A stretch of 64,000 nucleotides of DNA from Labedaea rhizosphaerae (GTDB taxonomy: Bacteria; Actinomycetota; Actinomycetes; Mycobacteriales; Pseudonocardiaceae): NCBI RefSeq assembly GCF_004362825.1, contig NZ_SNXZ01000004.1, positions 1 through 64,000 of the forward strand. The letters run 5' to 3'. This document shows, in pieces, positions 40,145 to 48,641 of this stretch (position 1 is the stretch's first letter; every line of letters starts with the position of its first letter). Under the pieces are notes generated by a model. It was given only the letters and a program-made list of their open reading frames with translations. It was not told the DNA's origin and did no database searches. Made by a program: the position numbers and the translations under genes.

Positions 40145-41560
40145 GGGGCCTGTCACGATTTCCGTGTAAGCCACGGATGGCTAATGTTGTTAACGTATCA
40201 CAGGGGAAGTCGGCCGGGGAATAGTACGACGAGTGTGTTGAGTGCTGTTTTCCAGCCGTGGGTTCCGGTTCCTGATTCTCCTCCTCGTTTGCTGGAGATG
40301 TTGCGTAGTCCGAGGTAGATGAGTTTCATGGCGGCTTCGTCGGAGGGGAAGTGTCCGCGGGTTTTGGTGATTTTGCGGAGTTGGAAGTTGATGGATTCGA
40401 TGGCGTTGGTGGTGTAGACGATGCGGCGGAGTTCGACTGGGTAGTCGAGGAACGGGATGAACTCGTTCCAGGCGCGTCGCCACACGTCGGTGACGCCGGG
40501 GTATTGGCGTCCCCATTCGGTGTCGAAGTCTTTCAACGCGAGGTCGGCGGCCTCGACGGTGGGTGCGGTGTAGATGGCGCGCATCGACGTCGCGATCTTC
40601 TTTCGGTCTTGGTAGGACACGAACCGCATCGCGTTGCGGATCACGTGCACGACACAGGTTTGCACGACGGTGTCCGGGAAGACCGCGGTGATGGCGTCGG
40701 GCAGCCCGGCCAAGCCGTCGCAGCAGGCGATCAGGATGTCACGCAGTCCACGGTTACGCAGCTGGGTGAGCACCGAGTGCCAGAACTTCGCGCCCTCGGT
40801 TTCGGCGATCCAGCAACCCAGAGCGTGCTTGCGGCCATCCACGTCGACCCCGATGACCAGGTGCGCGCTCTTGATGGCGACTGCGCCTTTGTCTCGGACC
40901 TTGGTCCGGATGCCGTCGACATACACGATCGGATAGACCTCATCGACCGGCCGGTTACGCCAAATCTCGATTTCGTCGGTCACTACATCGGTGATGTTGG
41001 AGACCAGCTCACGAGACGCTGTCACGCCGTAAACCTCGAACAGGTGGGCTTCGATATCCCTGGTCGACATGCCACGGGCATAACAGGACAGGACGAGCTC
41101 ATCGATCTGACCGACCCGTCGTGCGCGTTTCGGCACGATCTGTGGCTCGAATTCACCGTTACGGTCGCGGGGAACAGTGATCGTCACCGGCCCGTTCACC
41201 GTCGACACCGTTTTCCGCGACGTGCCGTTACGTGAGTTCCCAGTCCCAACACCGGCCGGGTCATCACGGTCGTATCCGAGATGCTGGGTCATCTCGGTCT
41301 GCAAGGCTCGTTCCAAGACCGCCTTGGTCATCTGGTTGAGCAGGCCGTCAACACCATCGATCGGCGTGCCGGCCGCCTTCGCATCAGCCAACAGGGCGTC
41401 GATCGCCGATGGGTCCAAAGCCGCGCTGAGCCGCTGAGCCGCCGTCTCAGCGGCAGGATCGGCCTGATTCTCGCTCACGTGGGTGTCCTTCCCAGCCGCC
41501 GAGTTGATCAGCGGCCGATCTTGGTCCACCCGCGGCTTACACAGTTGTCATGACACGCCC
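40145..41560 (-). mobile_element. IS256-family insertion sequence
   Basis: About 1416 bp. The ends are imperfect inverted repeats of 36 bases (40145-40180 and 41526-41561, 28 matches), both with GTGTAAGCC inside and GGGGC at the tip. It is bordered by CCCCAGTT duplications and contains one transposase gene on the minus strand. Transposase and ends look intact, so the element may be active and the insertion recent. Confidence 0.93.
40198..41478 (-). CDS. IS256-family transposase
   Basis: 426 residues, normal for the family. The DDE residues can be placed in YVDGIR, ACCDGLAGL and TTNAIESINFQLR. The N-terminal part includes MTQHLGYDRDD and GNSRNGTSRKTV, typical of IS256 (mutator-type) transposases. 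The GTG at 41478 has GAAGGA 7 bases upstream; GTG at 41529 has no site and lies in the terminal repeat. The gene fills the element. Confidence 0.93.
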   Translation of the reverse strand: MSENQADPAAETAAQRLSAALDPSAIDALLADAKAAGTPIDGVDGLLNQMTKAVLERALQTEMTQHLGYDRDDPAGVGTGNSRNGTSRKTVSTVNGPVTITVPRDRNGEFEPQIVPKRARRVGQIDELVLSCYARGMSTRDIEAHLFEVYGVTASRELVSNITDVVTDEIEIWRNRPVDEVYPIVYVDGIRTKVRDKGAVAIKSAHLVIGVDVDGRKHALGCWIAETEGAKFWHSVLTQLRNRGLRDILIACCDGLAGLPDAITAVFPDTVVQTCVVHVIRNAMRFVSYQDRKKIATSMRAIYTAPTVEAADLALKDFDTEWGRQYPGVTDVWRRAWNEFIPFLDYPVELRRIVYTTNAIESINFQLRKITKTRGHFPSDEAAMKLIYLGLRNISSKRGGESGTGTHGWKTALNTLVVLFPGRLPL

Positions 41561-42605
41561 CCCCAGTTGTGGCGGTTCCTGCAAGACGTCCTGCACGTGA
41601 CCGCCCAGGAGGCCAAGCGCCTCGAACACCACGTCGAGTTGTTGTGCCCGAAGATCGGGATCACCGGACAGCCCATCCCGCCCCGACTGCCTGCCGCGCG
41701 AGCAGCGATGGCCGCTGGAGAGATCTCCGGCGCGCACGTGGACAAGATCGCCACCACAGTGGAGTCGGTCCCTGTCGAGCACGCCGAACAAGTCGAGGCG
41801 GACATGACCGGGCTGGCGCGGAAGTTCAACCCCACCCAGCTCATCCGCCTGGGCGAGCGCATCGTCGCCGCCCTCAACCCCGACGGTTCCAAGCCCCTCG
41901 ACCCCACCGTGGTCGATGGCCAGAACACGTTGGACCTGTGCGAAAACCGCGACGGATCGCTGTCCGGCCGGTTCCGGCTCGGTGCCGAGGACGCGAGCGT
42001 GCTCCGCGCGCTGCTGTCCCCGTTGGCCAAGCCGCAGCCTCAGGACGACCGGACGCTGAGCGAGCGTCAGGGTGACGCCCTGGCGGAGATCATCGGCTTC
42101 GCCGCCGACTCCGGTAACGCTCCCGCCGAGGGTGGCGAGCGCCCGCACATCGCCGTGACGGTCTCCCTGGACACGTTGCAGACCCGGATCGGCCAGGCGA
42201 TGCTGGACGATGCCCGCACGCTGACCCCGGAGCAGGCCCGCCGCGTGGCCTGCGAGGGGAAAATCATCCCCGTCGTTCTCGGCGGCCAATCGCAGCCCTT
42301 GGATATCGGGGAAACCCGCCGCCTAGCCGATAAACGATTGCGCAGAGCCCTCGCCATCCGAGACGGAGGATGCGCTGCCCCGGGATGCGCACGAACACCC
42401 CATCAATGCCACGCACACCACATCAAACATTGGGCCGACGGCGGGCCAACAACATTGGACAACCTGGTATTGGTGTGCCCGTACCACCATCGGCTAATCC
42501 ACCACACCGAATGGTCGGTGCACATGGATAACGGGCTGCCGGTATTCACCCCACCGCCCTGGCTGCAACGCGCCGGCTAAAAGACGCAGCGTAAATTCCT
42601 GTAAC

Positions 42606-42770
42606 TCAGCCACCGCCGGGACCACCCGGCGAACCGCCGGCTGTCCTCGCAACGCAACCCCTCAGCCGGGCCACCCACGCCACGCAACCAGCGGAAACCG
42701 GTGGCAAGGGTGTTCGCCGCCACCAACCCCGAGACCAACCCAGCCACCGGCGGCGAACACCCGCGGCAGC
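42606..42770. repeat. Right arm of inverted repeat flanking the HNH gene, with hairpin
   Basis: Imperfect inverted copy of 39797-39960. It holds GGGTGTTCGCCGCC (42708-42721) and GGCGGCGAACACCC (42749-42762), again a 14-bp stem with a 27-base loop. It begins 25 bases after the HNH stop codon. Confidence 0.85.
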
Positions 42771-42951
42771 AACACCCACACGAGAGCAACCACCCCGACC
42801 ACCCAACCCCCATCAGCCACCCACTCCCAGCCACCAACCACGGCAAGCAACTCCACCGCGAGAACAACCACCTACGAAAACCCAGCCACCCCGCGGCCGC
42901 AACACCCACACGAGAGCAACCGCTCACGACCACCCAACCCCCGTCAGCCAC
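42761..42951. repeat. Pair of 60-bp direct repeats
   Basis: 42761-42822 and 42891-42951 are close copies (both run through AACACCCACACGAGAGCAAC and end near CAGCCACC), 130 bp apart. The first copy overlaps the end of the right inverted-repeat arm. Nothing else is seen in the 401-bp gap between the HNH gene and the next gene. Confidence 0.75.
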
Positions 42952-42981
42952 CAACTCGAAGCGGCCACCAGCGGTAACGAC

Positions 42982-43830
42982 TCACGAGGTGGATCGGGCG
43001 AACCGGAGGACGTCCTCGTAGTCCAGGCCGCGACGGGCCAGGGACGCCGCGATCGTCGGCGCCGCCACTCGGCACCAGCCCGCGAGCCGGTCCTCGTCCA
43101 GTCCCGTCGCCGCCGCGGCCACCGGCAGGCGCTCGGCGACCGGCGCGGTCGCGTCCAGCACGAAATCGACGGCGTCGAACGCGCGCTCGCCCAGCGTCGC
43201 CTTCGGGTCGATCGCGATCAGGCCGCGCGGGCCGCCGTCCAGGATGTTGCTGTAGTGCAGATCTCCGTGCAGGAGCACGGGTTCCGGCGCCGTGGCGAGC
43301 AGGCGGTCGCGTTCGGCGCGGGCCCGGGCGAAGTCGTCGGGGCCGACCACGGGTGAGCCCATGCGCTCGGTCCGCGACAGGAACTGCTCGGTGCCGTAAG
43401 CCAGGTCGATCGGGACGAAGTCGGTGGGCACCGGCGCGCTGTGCAGGGCATCCAGCAGCTCGGCGAACGCCGACGGCGATGGCGCGGAGACCGGCGTCCC
43501 TGGCTGCACGCGCTCCAGCAGCAACGCCCCCGGCGCCGCCGCCAGCACCTCGGGCACGTGCCCGCCCGGCGCCCACGCCCGCAGCACGCGGTTCTGCTCG
43601 GCCAGCACGGCGGTCTGCGGGCTCAGCTTCAGCACCGCGGGCCGCCCGGCCGCGGTCGTGCACGCGACGGTCAGCGACGTCGAGCCGTGCGGGATGGTCT
43701 CGCCCAGGGTCAGGCCCCACTCGGCGGCCAGGCGGACGGCCTCGCCGGGCGCCGCCGCGACCCAGTCCATGATCTCGTCGCCGAACCGCCGGACGAGCCG
43801 GACCTGCAAGGACTCCGCTGGCTGGGACAC
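42982..43830 (-). CDS. Aminoglycoside/hydroxyurea-type phosphotransferase
   Basis: 282 residues of the APH(6)/hydroxyurea phosphotransferase family: VLKLSP with the ATP-binding Lys (about 68), LLHGDLHYSNIL with the catalytic Asp (about 193), and LIAIDPKA with the metal-binding Asp. Members phosphorylate streptomycin-like drugs or hydroxyurea, but many act on unknown natural metabolites. The start is GTG. It stands alone next to the EspG-like gene; resistance cannot be claimed from sequence alone. Confidence 0.85.
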   Translation of the reverse strand: MSQPAESLQVRLVRRFGDEIMDWVAAAPGEAVRLAAEWGLTLGETIPHGSTSLTVACTTAAGRPAVLKLSPQTAVLAEQNRVLRAWAPGGHVPEVLAAAPGALLLERVQPGTPVSAPSPSAFAELLDALHSAPVPTDFVPIDLAYGTEQFLSRTERMGSPVVGPDDFARARAERDRLLATAPEPVLLHGDLHYSNILDGGPRGLIAIDPKATLGERAFDAVDFVLDATAPVAERLPVAAAATGLDEDRLAGWCRVAAPTIAASLARRGLDYEDVLRFARSTS

Positions 43831-43855
43831 CCGGTCACAGTAGGCGAGGCGCCAC

Positions 43856-44572
43856 TCACCCGGCGAGCGACTTCTCCCAGTCCGACAGCTTGTCGACCAG
43901 CCAGCTCTGCCGGCCCGGCGCCGCGACGATCCACGGCTCGTCCAGGTACGTGCACCAGCGCCCGGCTCCCTTGGTGTCGAGCACGGTCAGCGGTTGCTGG
44001 ACCCGCAGGCGGGTGCCGTTGCGCCGGCGCCGGGCGACGGCGAGTTGCGCGCACCCCCACCTCGGCTGGGCGACGATCGAGCGCAACGCGACGAGTTCCG
44101 CCGGTCCCCCGCGGCCCGAGCTGAACTCGGTCTGCCGCACGGCGATCCGCGGTCCCTCCCCGTCCGGGAACCGCGGCAGCTCGCGCACCACGCGCTCGAT
44201 CAACGTCGCCGGATCGGCCGAACGCAACGACACCTGCTCCCCCGTGCGCCGTGCCAGCACGGCCGCGTCACCGGTGCCGGCTCCCAGCACCGCGACGTCA
44301 CCGCCGGGCGCGCCCGCGATCCACGCACTGCACTCCGTCTGCGGGCGCACCAGCATCGCCAGCACGTCGACGAACTCCGGCAGCAACGCACCGCTCGGCG
44401 ACACCAGGCCCAGCCGCACGAATTCCTGCCACGCCGCCTTCTTCGCGGCCCGCTCCTGTTCGCCGGTGCGCTCCTGGGGGAGCGCTGCGACGCACGGGTG
44501 CGGATCGCCGAGCCGGGCATGCGCGATCGCGTGGCCCAACTGGTCGGTTGTCAGCTCCACTCCGTCTCGCAT
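43856..44572 (-). CDS. EspG-family ESX secretion-associated protein
   Basis: 238 residues matching the EspG pattern: ELTTDQLGHAIAHARLGDPHP at the N terminus (shown in part: ELTTDQLGHAI), an all-alpha/beta body and ELVALRSIVAQPRWGCAQLAVARR late in the chain (shown in part). EspG proteins are cytosolic chaperones that bind PE/PPE-type substrates of type VII secretion. No PE, PPE, EsxA or EccC gene is next to it, so it is an orphan in this window; the nearest possible client is the protein at 56747. Confidence 0.75.
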   Translation of the reverse strand: MRDGVELTTDQLGHAIAHARLGDPHPCVAALPQERTGEQERAAKKAAWQEFVRLGLVSPSGALLPEFVDVLAMLVRPQTECSAWIAGAPGGDVAVLGAGTGDAAVLARRTGEQVSLRSADPATLIERVVRELPRFPDGEGPRIAVRQTEFSSGRGGPAELVALRSIVAQPRWGCAQLAVARRRRNGTRLRVQQPLTVLDTKGAGRWCTYLDEPWIVAAPGRQSWLVDKLSDWEKSLAG

Positions 44573-44617
44573 GGTCGAAACGGTAGGCGGAACCTTCGGG
44601 AGCCCTCCCGGACCTGG

Positions 44618-45976
44618 TCAGCGCGGCGGCCGCTGCGGCGGGTGGGCGCGGGCGTACTGCCCGGCCAGCGACAGCAGCGTCGCCTCGCTGAACTCCGGGC
44701 CGCCGACCTGCACACCGATCGGCAGGCCGGCGCGGTCGACGCCGACCGGGATGGCCACGACCGGGTAGCCGAGCGTGTTCCACAGCGGGAAGTACGGGAT
44801 CGACAGGGTCACGCCGCCCAGGGTGTGCACGGCGCCCGCGTTGTGGAAGCGGCCGATCCGGAACGGCGCGCCGGTGATGCCCGGCTGCAGGACCAGGTCG
44901 AAGTCCTTGAAGAAGCCGTCCATGATGGCGCGCAGGTCCAACTCGGCGTCACGGGCCCAGCGCAGCACGCGATCGGGCACCTGGCGGCCCACGCGGGCGA
45001 TGGCACGGGTGCGCGACTCCAGCCATTCGGGGTGCGGCAGGCCGTCGACGTCACCGGACACGCCACGCAGGTAGCGGATGAGGAACTGCGGCAGCGGGCG
45101 GATGCCCAGCGGCGGATCGGCCTCGACGACATCGTGACCGAGGGCGCGCAGCTCGTCGGCCACCCGGCGGACGGCGGCCTTGCGCTCGGCCACCATGTAC
45201 GGGCGCCCGAGCGGCGTGGTCCAGGACAGCGCGATGCGCATCGGCTGCGGGTCGATCTCGGTGGCGGCGACGTAACGGTTCTCCCCGGCCATCACATCCA
45301 GCAGCGCGGCGGCGTCGGCCGGGTTCGGGCCGAGCGGGCCGAGCACGGACAGGCCCTGCCAGCCTTCTTCCTGCATCGGCACGAGACCGCGGGTGGTCTT
45401 CACGCCGTAGAGGCCGCAGTTGCCCGCTGGGATGCGGACGGAGCCGCCGCCGTCGGAACCCGTTGCGGCGCCGACGAACCCGGCGGCCACGGCCGCGGCC
45501 GAACCGCCCGACGAGCCGCCGGGCGTGTGGTTGAGGTTCCACGGGTTGCGGGTCGCGCCGTGGGTGAGCGTCTCGGTGAATGGCCAGAGGCACCGGTCGG
45601 GGACGTTGGTGTGGCCGATCACGACCGCGCCCGATGCCCGCACCCGAGCGACCACGGGGCTGTCCTGGGCCGCCGGCGGCAGCTGCGGGCGCCCGCCCAT
45701 GCCGGTGATGTCGCCTTCGACGTCCTGGTCGTCCTTGATCGCGACCGGCACGCCGAGCAGCGGCGTGCGCTCGCCCGCGTCGAGGCGGCGCTGCGCGTCG
45801 GCCGCCGCGGCCCGCGCCGCGTCGGTGTAGACGACGCGGAAGCTGTTCAGCTCCCGGTCGTGCGCGGCGATCTTGGCCAGGGCGGCCTCGGTCAGGGCAG
45901 GGGCGGTGACGGAACCGTCGGCCAAGGCGGTTGCCTGCGCGTGCGCGCCCGCGGTCAGGAGCTGATCAACGTCCAC
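44618..45976 (-). CDS. Amidase signature family enzyme
   Basis: 452 residues. The catalytic triad can be placed: Lys in VAIKDDQDV (about 80), the cis-Ser and Ser of GGSSGGSAAAVAAG and GSDGGGSVRIPAG (about 148-175). The family hydrolyses amides such as acetamide, nitrile-derived or peptide-like amides; the substrate here is unknown. GTG at 45976 gives VDVDQLL as N terminus. It lies 23 bp downstream of the phosphofructokinase gene and may share its transcript. Confidence 0.9.
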   Translation of the reverse strand: MDVDQLLTAGAHAQATALADGSVTAPALTEAALAKIAAHDRELNSFRVVYTDAARAAAADAQRRLDAGERTPLLGVPVAIKDDQDVEGDITGMGGRPQLPPAAQDSPVVARVRASGAVVIGHTNVPDRCLWPFTETLTHGATRNPWNLNHTPGGSSGGSAAAVAAGFVGAATGSDGGGSVRIPAGNCGLYGVKTTRGLVPMQEEGWQGLSVLGPLGPNPADAAALLDVMAGENRYVAATEIDPQPMRIALSWTTPLGRPYMVAERKAAVRRVADELRALGHDVVEADPPLGIRPLPQFLIRYLRGVSGDVDGLPHPEWLESRTRAIARVGRQVPDRVLRWARDAELDLRAIMDGFFKDFDLVLQPGITGAPFRIGRFHNAGAVHTLGGVTLSIPYFPLWNTLGYPVVAIPVGVDRAGLPIGVQVGGPEFSEATLLSLAGQYARAHPPQRPPR

Positions 45977-45999
45977 GCCACCGACCCTAGCCCCGATCT

Positions 46000-47025
46000 T
46001 TACCCGAAGAAGACCTCGGCCTCGGCGTAGCGCTCGAGCGGCACGGTCTTCAGCTCGGCGGTCGCGTCGGCGAGCTTCACCCGCACGATGTCGGTGCCCT
46101 GCAAGGCGACCATCACGCCGAAGTCGCCGTCGGCGACCGCGTCCACCGCGTGCAGGCCGAAGCGCGTGGCCAGCACCCGGTCGTAGGCGGTGGGTGTGCC
46201 GCCGCGCTGGACGTGGCCGAGCACGACCGCACGCGACTCCTTGCCGGTGGCGTGGGCGATCTCGTCGGCCAGCCAAGTCCCGACGCCGCCCAGGCGCACG
46301 TGGCCGAACGAGTCCTTCTCCCCCGCGACCAGCACCTCGGCGCCGCCCTCGGGCACCGCGCCCTCGGCGACCACGATGATCGGCGCGTACTGGCGCTCGA
46401 AGCGGCGCTGCACCCAGTCGATCACGGTCTGCACGTTGAACGGGCGCTCGGGCACCAGGATGACGTTCGCGCCACCGGCCAGGCCCGAGTGCAGGGCGAT
46501 CCAGCCGGCGTGGCGGCCCATCACCTCGACCACGAGGGCCCGGTGGTGCGACTCGGCCGTGGTGCGCAGGCGGTCGAGCGACTCGGTCGCGATGTGCACG
46601 GCGGTGTCGAAGCCGAACGTGTAGTCGGTCGCGGCCAGGTCGTTGTCGATGGTCTTGGGGACGCCGACCACGCCGATGCCGTCGTCGGTCAGCCGCTTCG
46701 CGACGCCGAGCGTGTCCTCGCCGCCGATCGCGATCAGCGCGTCGATGCCCTGGTCGGCGAGCACCTTGCGGATGCGCTCCGGGCCGTCCTCGGTCTTGTA
46801 CGGGTTGGTGCGCGACGAGCCGAGGATGGTGCCGCCCCGCGCGAGGATGTCCTCGACGTCGTTGAGCCCGATCGGGCGGGAGTCGCCTTCGAGCGGCCCC
46901 TGCCAGCCGTTGCGGAAACCCACCACTTCCCAGCCATGTGTCTCGATGCCCTTGCGGGTCACCGCCCTGATGACCGCGTTCAACCCGGGACAGTCGCCGC
47001 CGCCGGTGAGCACGCCGATCCGCAT
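46000..47025 (-). CDS. pfp: 6-phosphofructokinase with PPi-type active-site residues
   Basis: 341 residues, single-domain PFK. GVLTGGGDCPGLNA binds the phosphate donor, and PKTIDND holds the catalytic Asp. Position 104 is Asp (GGEDT, 101-105) and position 124 is Lys (PKTIDND). In the PFK family Asp104 with Lys124 marks diphosphate-dependent enzymes, such as that of Amycolatopsis methanolica, while Gly104 marks ATP-dependent ones. So reversible PPi-dependent phosphorylation of fructose 6-phosphate is likely. Confidence 0.93.
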   Translation of the reverse strand: MRIGVLTGGGDCPGLNAVIRAVTRKGIETHGWEVVGFRNGWQGPLEGDSRPIGLNDVEDILARGGTILGSSRTNPYKTEDGPERIRKVLADQGIDALIAIGGEDTLGVAKRLTDDGIGVVGVPKTIDNDLAATDYTFGFDTAVHIATESLDRLRTTAESHHRALVVEVMGRHAGWIALHSGLAGGANVILVPERPFNVQTVIDWVQRRFERQYAPIIVVAEGAVPEGGAEVLVAGEKDSFGHVRLGGVGTWLADEIAHATGKESRAVVLGHVQRGGTPTAYDRVLATRFGLHAVDAVADGDFGVMVALQGTDIVRVKLADATAELKTVPLERYAEAEVFFG

Positions 47026-47151
47026 CTACACCTCACTTGATCGTGGTTGTGGTCGACTCGTGGTGTGGTCGCGATCACCCTCGACCGGGATCCAGCCTGC
47101 CATCCACTGGATCGGTGCAGCAAGGTGGGTTCCACGACCTGGTCGGTGCGG

Positions 47152-47646
47152 TCAGGCGCGCTTGCGCCGCCAGTGCTCGTCGATGACCGCCCAGCGGCGC
47201 AGGTTGTGCCGTGCGTCGGCAAGGGCGTCGTGCGCGTCCTGCGGCGCGGGCGGAAGGGTCGGTTTGCCCACGTCCTCCCAGCGCTGGCGCAGCTCACGGG
47301 TGAAGCGGGGCAGCTGGCGCGGCAGGGCCGGCATCGCGCCCCACAGCTGGGCGAGCGCGACGTGGTCGTACGCGGCGAACCACGCCCAGAGCTCCACGGA
47401 TTCACCGTGCGGGCTGAGGAAGTTCAGCAGGCGTTCCCGGATCGTCGCGCGATCGGCCCACGCCTTGTCCGCCGGCGGCGGCAGCTTGTCGAGCACGTTC
47501 GCGCGCACCCACGGCCCGGCCCGCTCGGGGTCGAACTCGGTGGACACGGCGTAGAACTCGCGACCGTTCTCGTCCACGACGCCGATGGACACCAACTCGA
47601 TGGTCCGGCCGTCCTCGATGAACTCGGTGTCGTAGAAAAACCGCAC
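47152..47646 (-). CDS. 3'-5' exoribonuclease (Rv2179c type)
   Basis: 164 residues, DEDD-type fold: FFYDTEFIEDG gives the first acidic pair, AYDHVAL the middle Asp, and HDALADARHN the last His and Asp. The M. tuberculosis homologue Rv2179c is an exoribonuclease acting on 3' overhangs of structured RNA. GTG at 47646 matches the start of that protein (MRYFYDTEF); GTG at 47655 adds three residues. It lies in the conserved block next to the acyltransferase. Confidence 0.9.
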   Translation of the reverse strand: MRFFYDTEFIEDGRTIELVSIGVVDENGREFYAVSTEFDPERAGPWVRANVLDKLPPPADKAWADRATIRERLLNFLSPHGESVELWAWFAAYDHVALAQLWGAMPALPRQLPRFTRELRQRWEDVGKPTLPPAPQDAHDALADARHNLRRWAVIDEHWRRKRA

Positions 47647-47667
47647 GCCGGGCACTTTACGGGCGGC

Positions 47668-48444
47668 TCAGCCCGCCTCGGTCTGCGGGACCCGGTCGGC
47701 CTCGGTGGCCGTGGGCACCTGGCGCTGCGTCTGCTTCGGCAGGTCGGCGGGCTGGCCCTTCTCCTGGGCCGAGGCCAGTTCCTTGGCCTTCGCGGCGTAC
47801 ATGTCCACGTACTCCTGACCCGACAGCTCCATCAGGGTGTACATGATCTCGTCGGTGATCGACCGCTCGATGAACCGGTCGCCCGCGAGGCCCTCGTAGC
47901 GGGAGAAGTCCATCGGCGCGCCCAGCTTGATCCGGATCTTGGTCGGCTTCCACATCTTGGAACCGATCGGGTTGGCCTTGTCGGTGCCGAACATCGCCAC
48001 CGGGATCACCGGCACGCCCGCCTGCAGCGCGATCCGGGCCATGCCGGTCTTGCCCTTGTAGAGCCGGCCGTCGGGCGAGCGGGTGCCCTCGGGGTAGATG
48101 CCGAGCAGGTGACCCTCACGCAACAGCCGGATGCCGGTGTCCAGCGCGGCCTGAGCGGCCGACCCGCTGGAGCGGTCGATCGGGATCTGGCCGACGCCGG
48201 TGAAGAACGCCTTCTTGAACTTGCCCTTGAGGCCGGGCTGGGTGAAGTACTCGAGCTTCGCCGGGAACGTCACCCGGCGCGGCAGCATCAGCGGCAGGAA
48301 GAACGAGTCGGCGACGGCGAGGTGGTTGCTGGCGAGGATGGCGCCGCCCTCGGCGGGCAAGTGCTCGAGCCCTTCGACCTCCGGGCGGAAGAACAACCGC
48401 AGCAGAGGACCGATGAAAACCCACTTCATCAGGTAGTACAGCAC
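47668..48444 (-). CDS. 1-acyl-sn-glycerol-3-phosphate acyltransferase
   Basis: 258 residues of the PlsC family. The catalytic NHLAVAD (NH-x4-D) motif is near residue 40, and YPEGTRSPDGRLYKGKTG near 120 binds the glycerol phosphate. It makes phosphatidic acid from lysophosphatidic acid at the inner membrane. GTG at 48444 matches the start of Rv2182c (MWYYLFK); longer readings are not conserved. The Lys/Gln-rich tail after residue 235 is variable in the family. Confidence 0.9.
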   Translation of the reverse strand: MLYYLMKWVFIGPLLRLFFRPEVEGLEHLPAEGGAILASNHLAVADSFFLPLMLPRRVTFPAKLEYFTQPGLKGKFKKAFFTGVGQIPIDRSSGSAAQAALDTGIRLLREGHLLGIYPEGTRSPDGRLYKGKTGMARIALQAGVPVIPVAMFGTDKANPIGSKMWKPTKIRIKLGAPMDFSRYEGLAGDRFIERSITDEIMYTLMELSGQEYVDMYAAKAKELASAQEKGQPADLPKQTQRQVPTATEADRVPQTEAG

Positions 48445-48641
48445 TCGGGCCAGCGCCTCCCGCTCGTCGTCACGCACGTACCACCGGGTACGCCGCCTGT
48501 GAGCGTACGAACCAGGTGTGGGTGGCACAACACCACGCCGCACTGCACAACGACACAACAACTCCCGGGGAACTGTCCTGGCGGTGCCGATGCGTGCGAC
48601 GATGGCCACACCACACGCCCCGCCTGACGAGGAGGGCTCCG

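Larger units (their letters stand above)
40035..42580 (+). pseudogene. DUF222/13E12-type HNH endonuclease split by an IS
   Basis: The coding parts are 40035-40144 and 41569-42580. Joined, they give an open frame of 373 residues that reads without change across the junction (YPQL-WRFL). The C-terminal part carries the HNH site: CAAPGCARTPHQCHAHHIKHW (Cys pair and HH), GGPTTLDNL and CPYHHRLIH. Such 13E12-repeat endonucleases are multicopy in actinobacteria, and their target is mostly unknown. The insertion after codon 37 should inactivate the gene unless the right part is translated from inside the IS. Confidence 0.92.

Noticed and set aside
39797-42770. HEARO/OMEGA-type RNA with IscB nuclease
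   Set aside because: The HNH protein lacks RuvC and PLMP parts and has the DUF222/13E12 layout; the hairpins lie on both sides, unlike an omega RNA.
42982-43830. Proven antibiotic resistance gene
   Set aside because: Only the family is clear; the substrate of such chromosomal phosphotransferases cannot be read from sequence.
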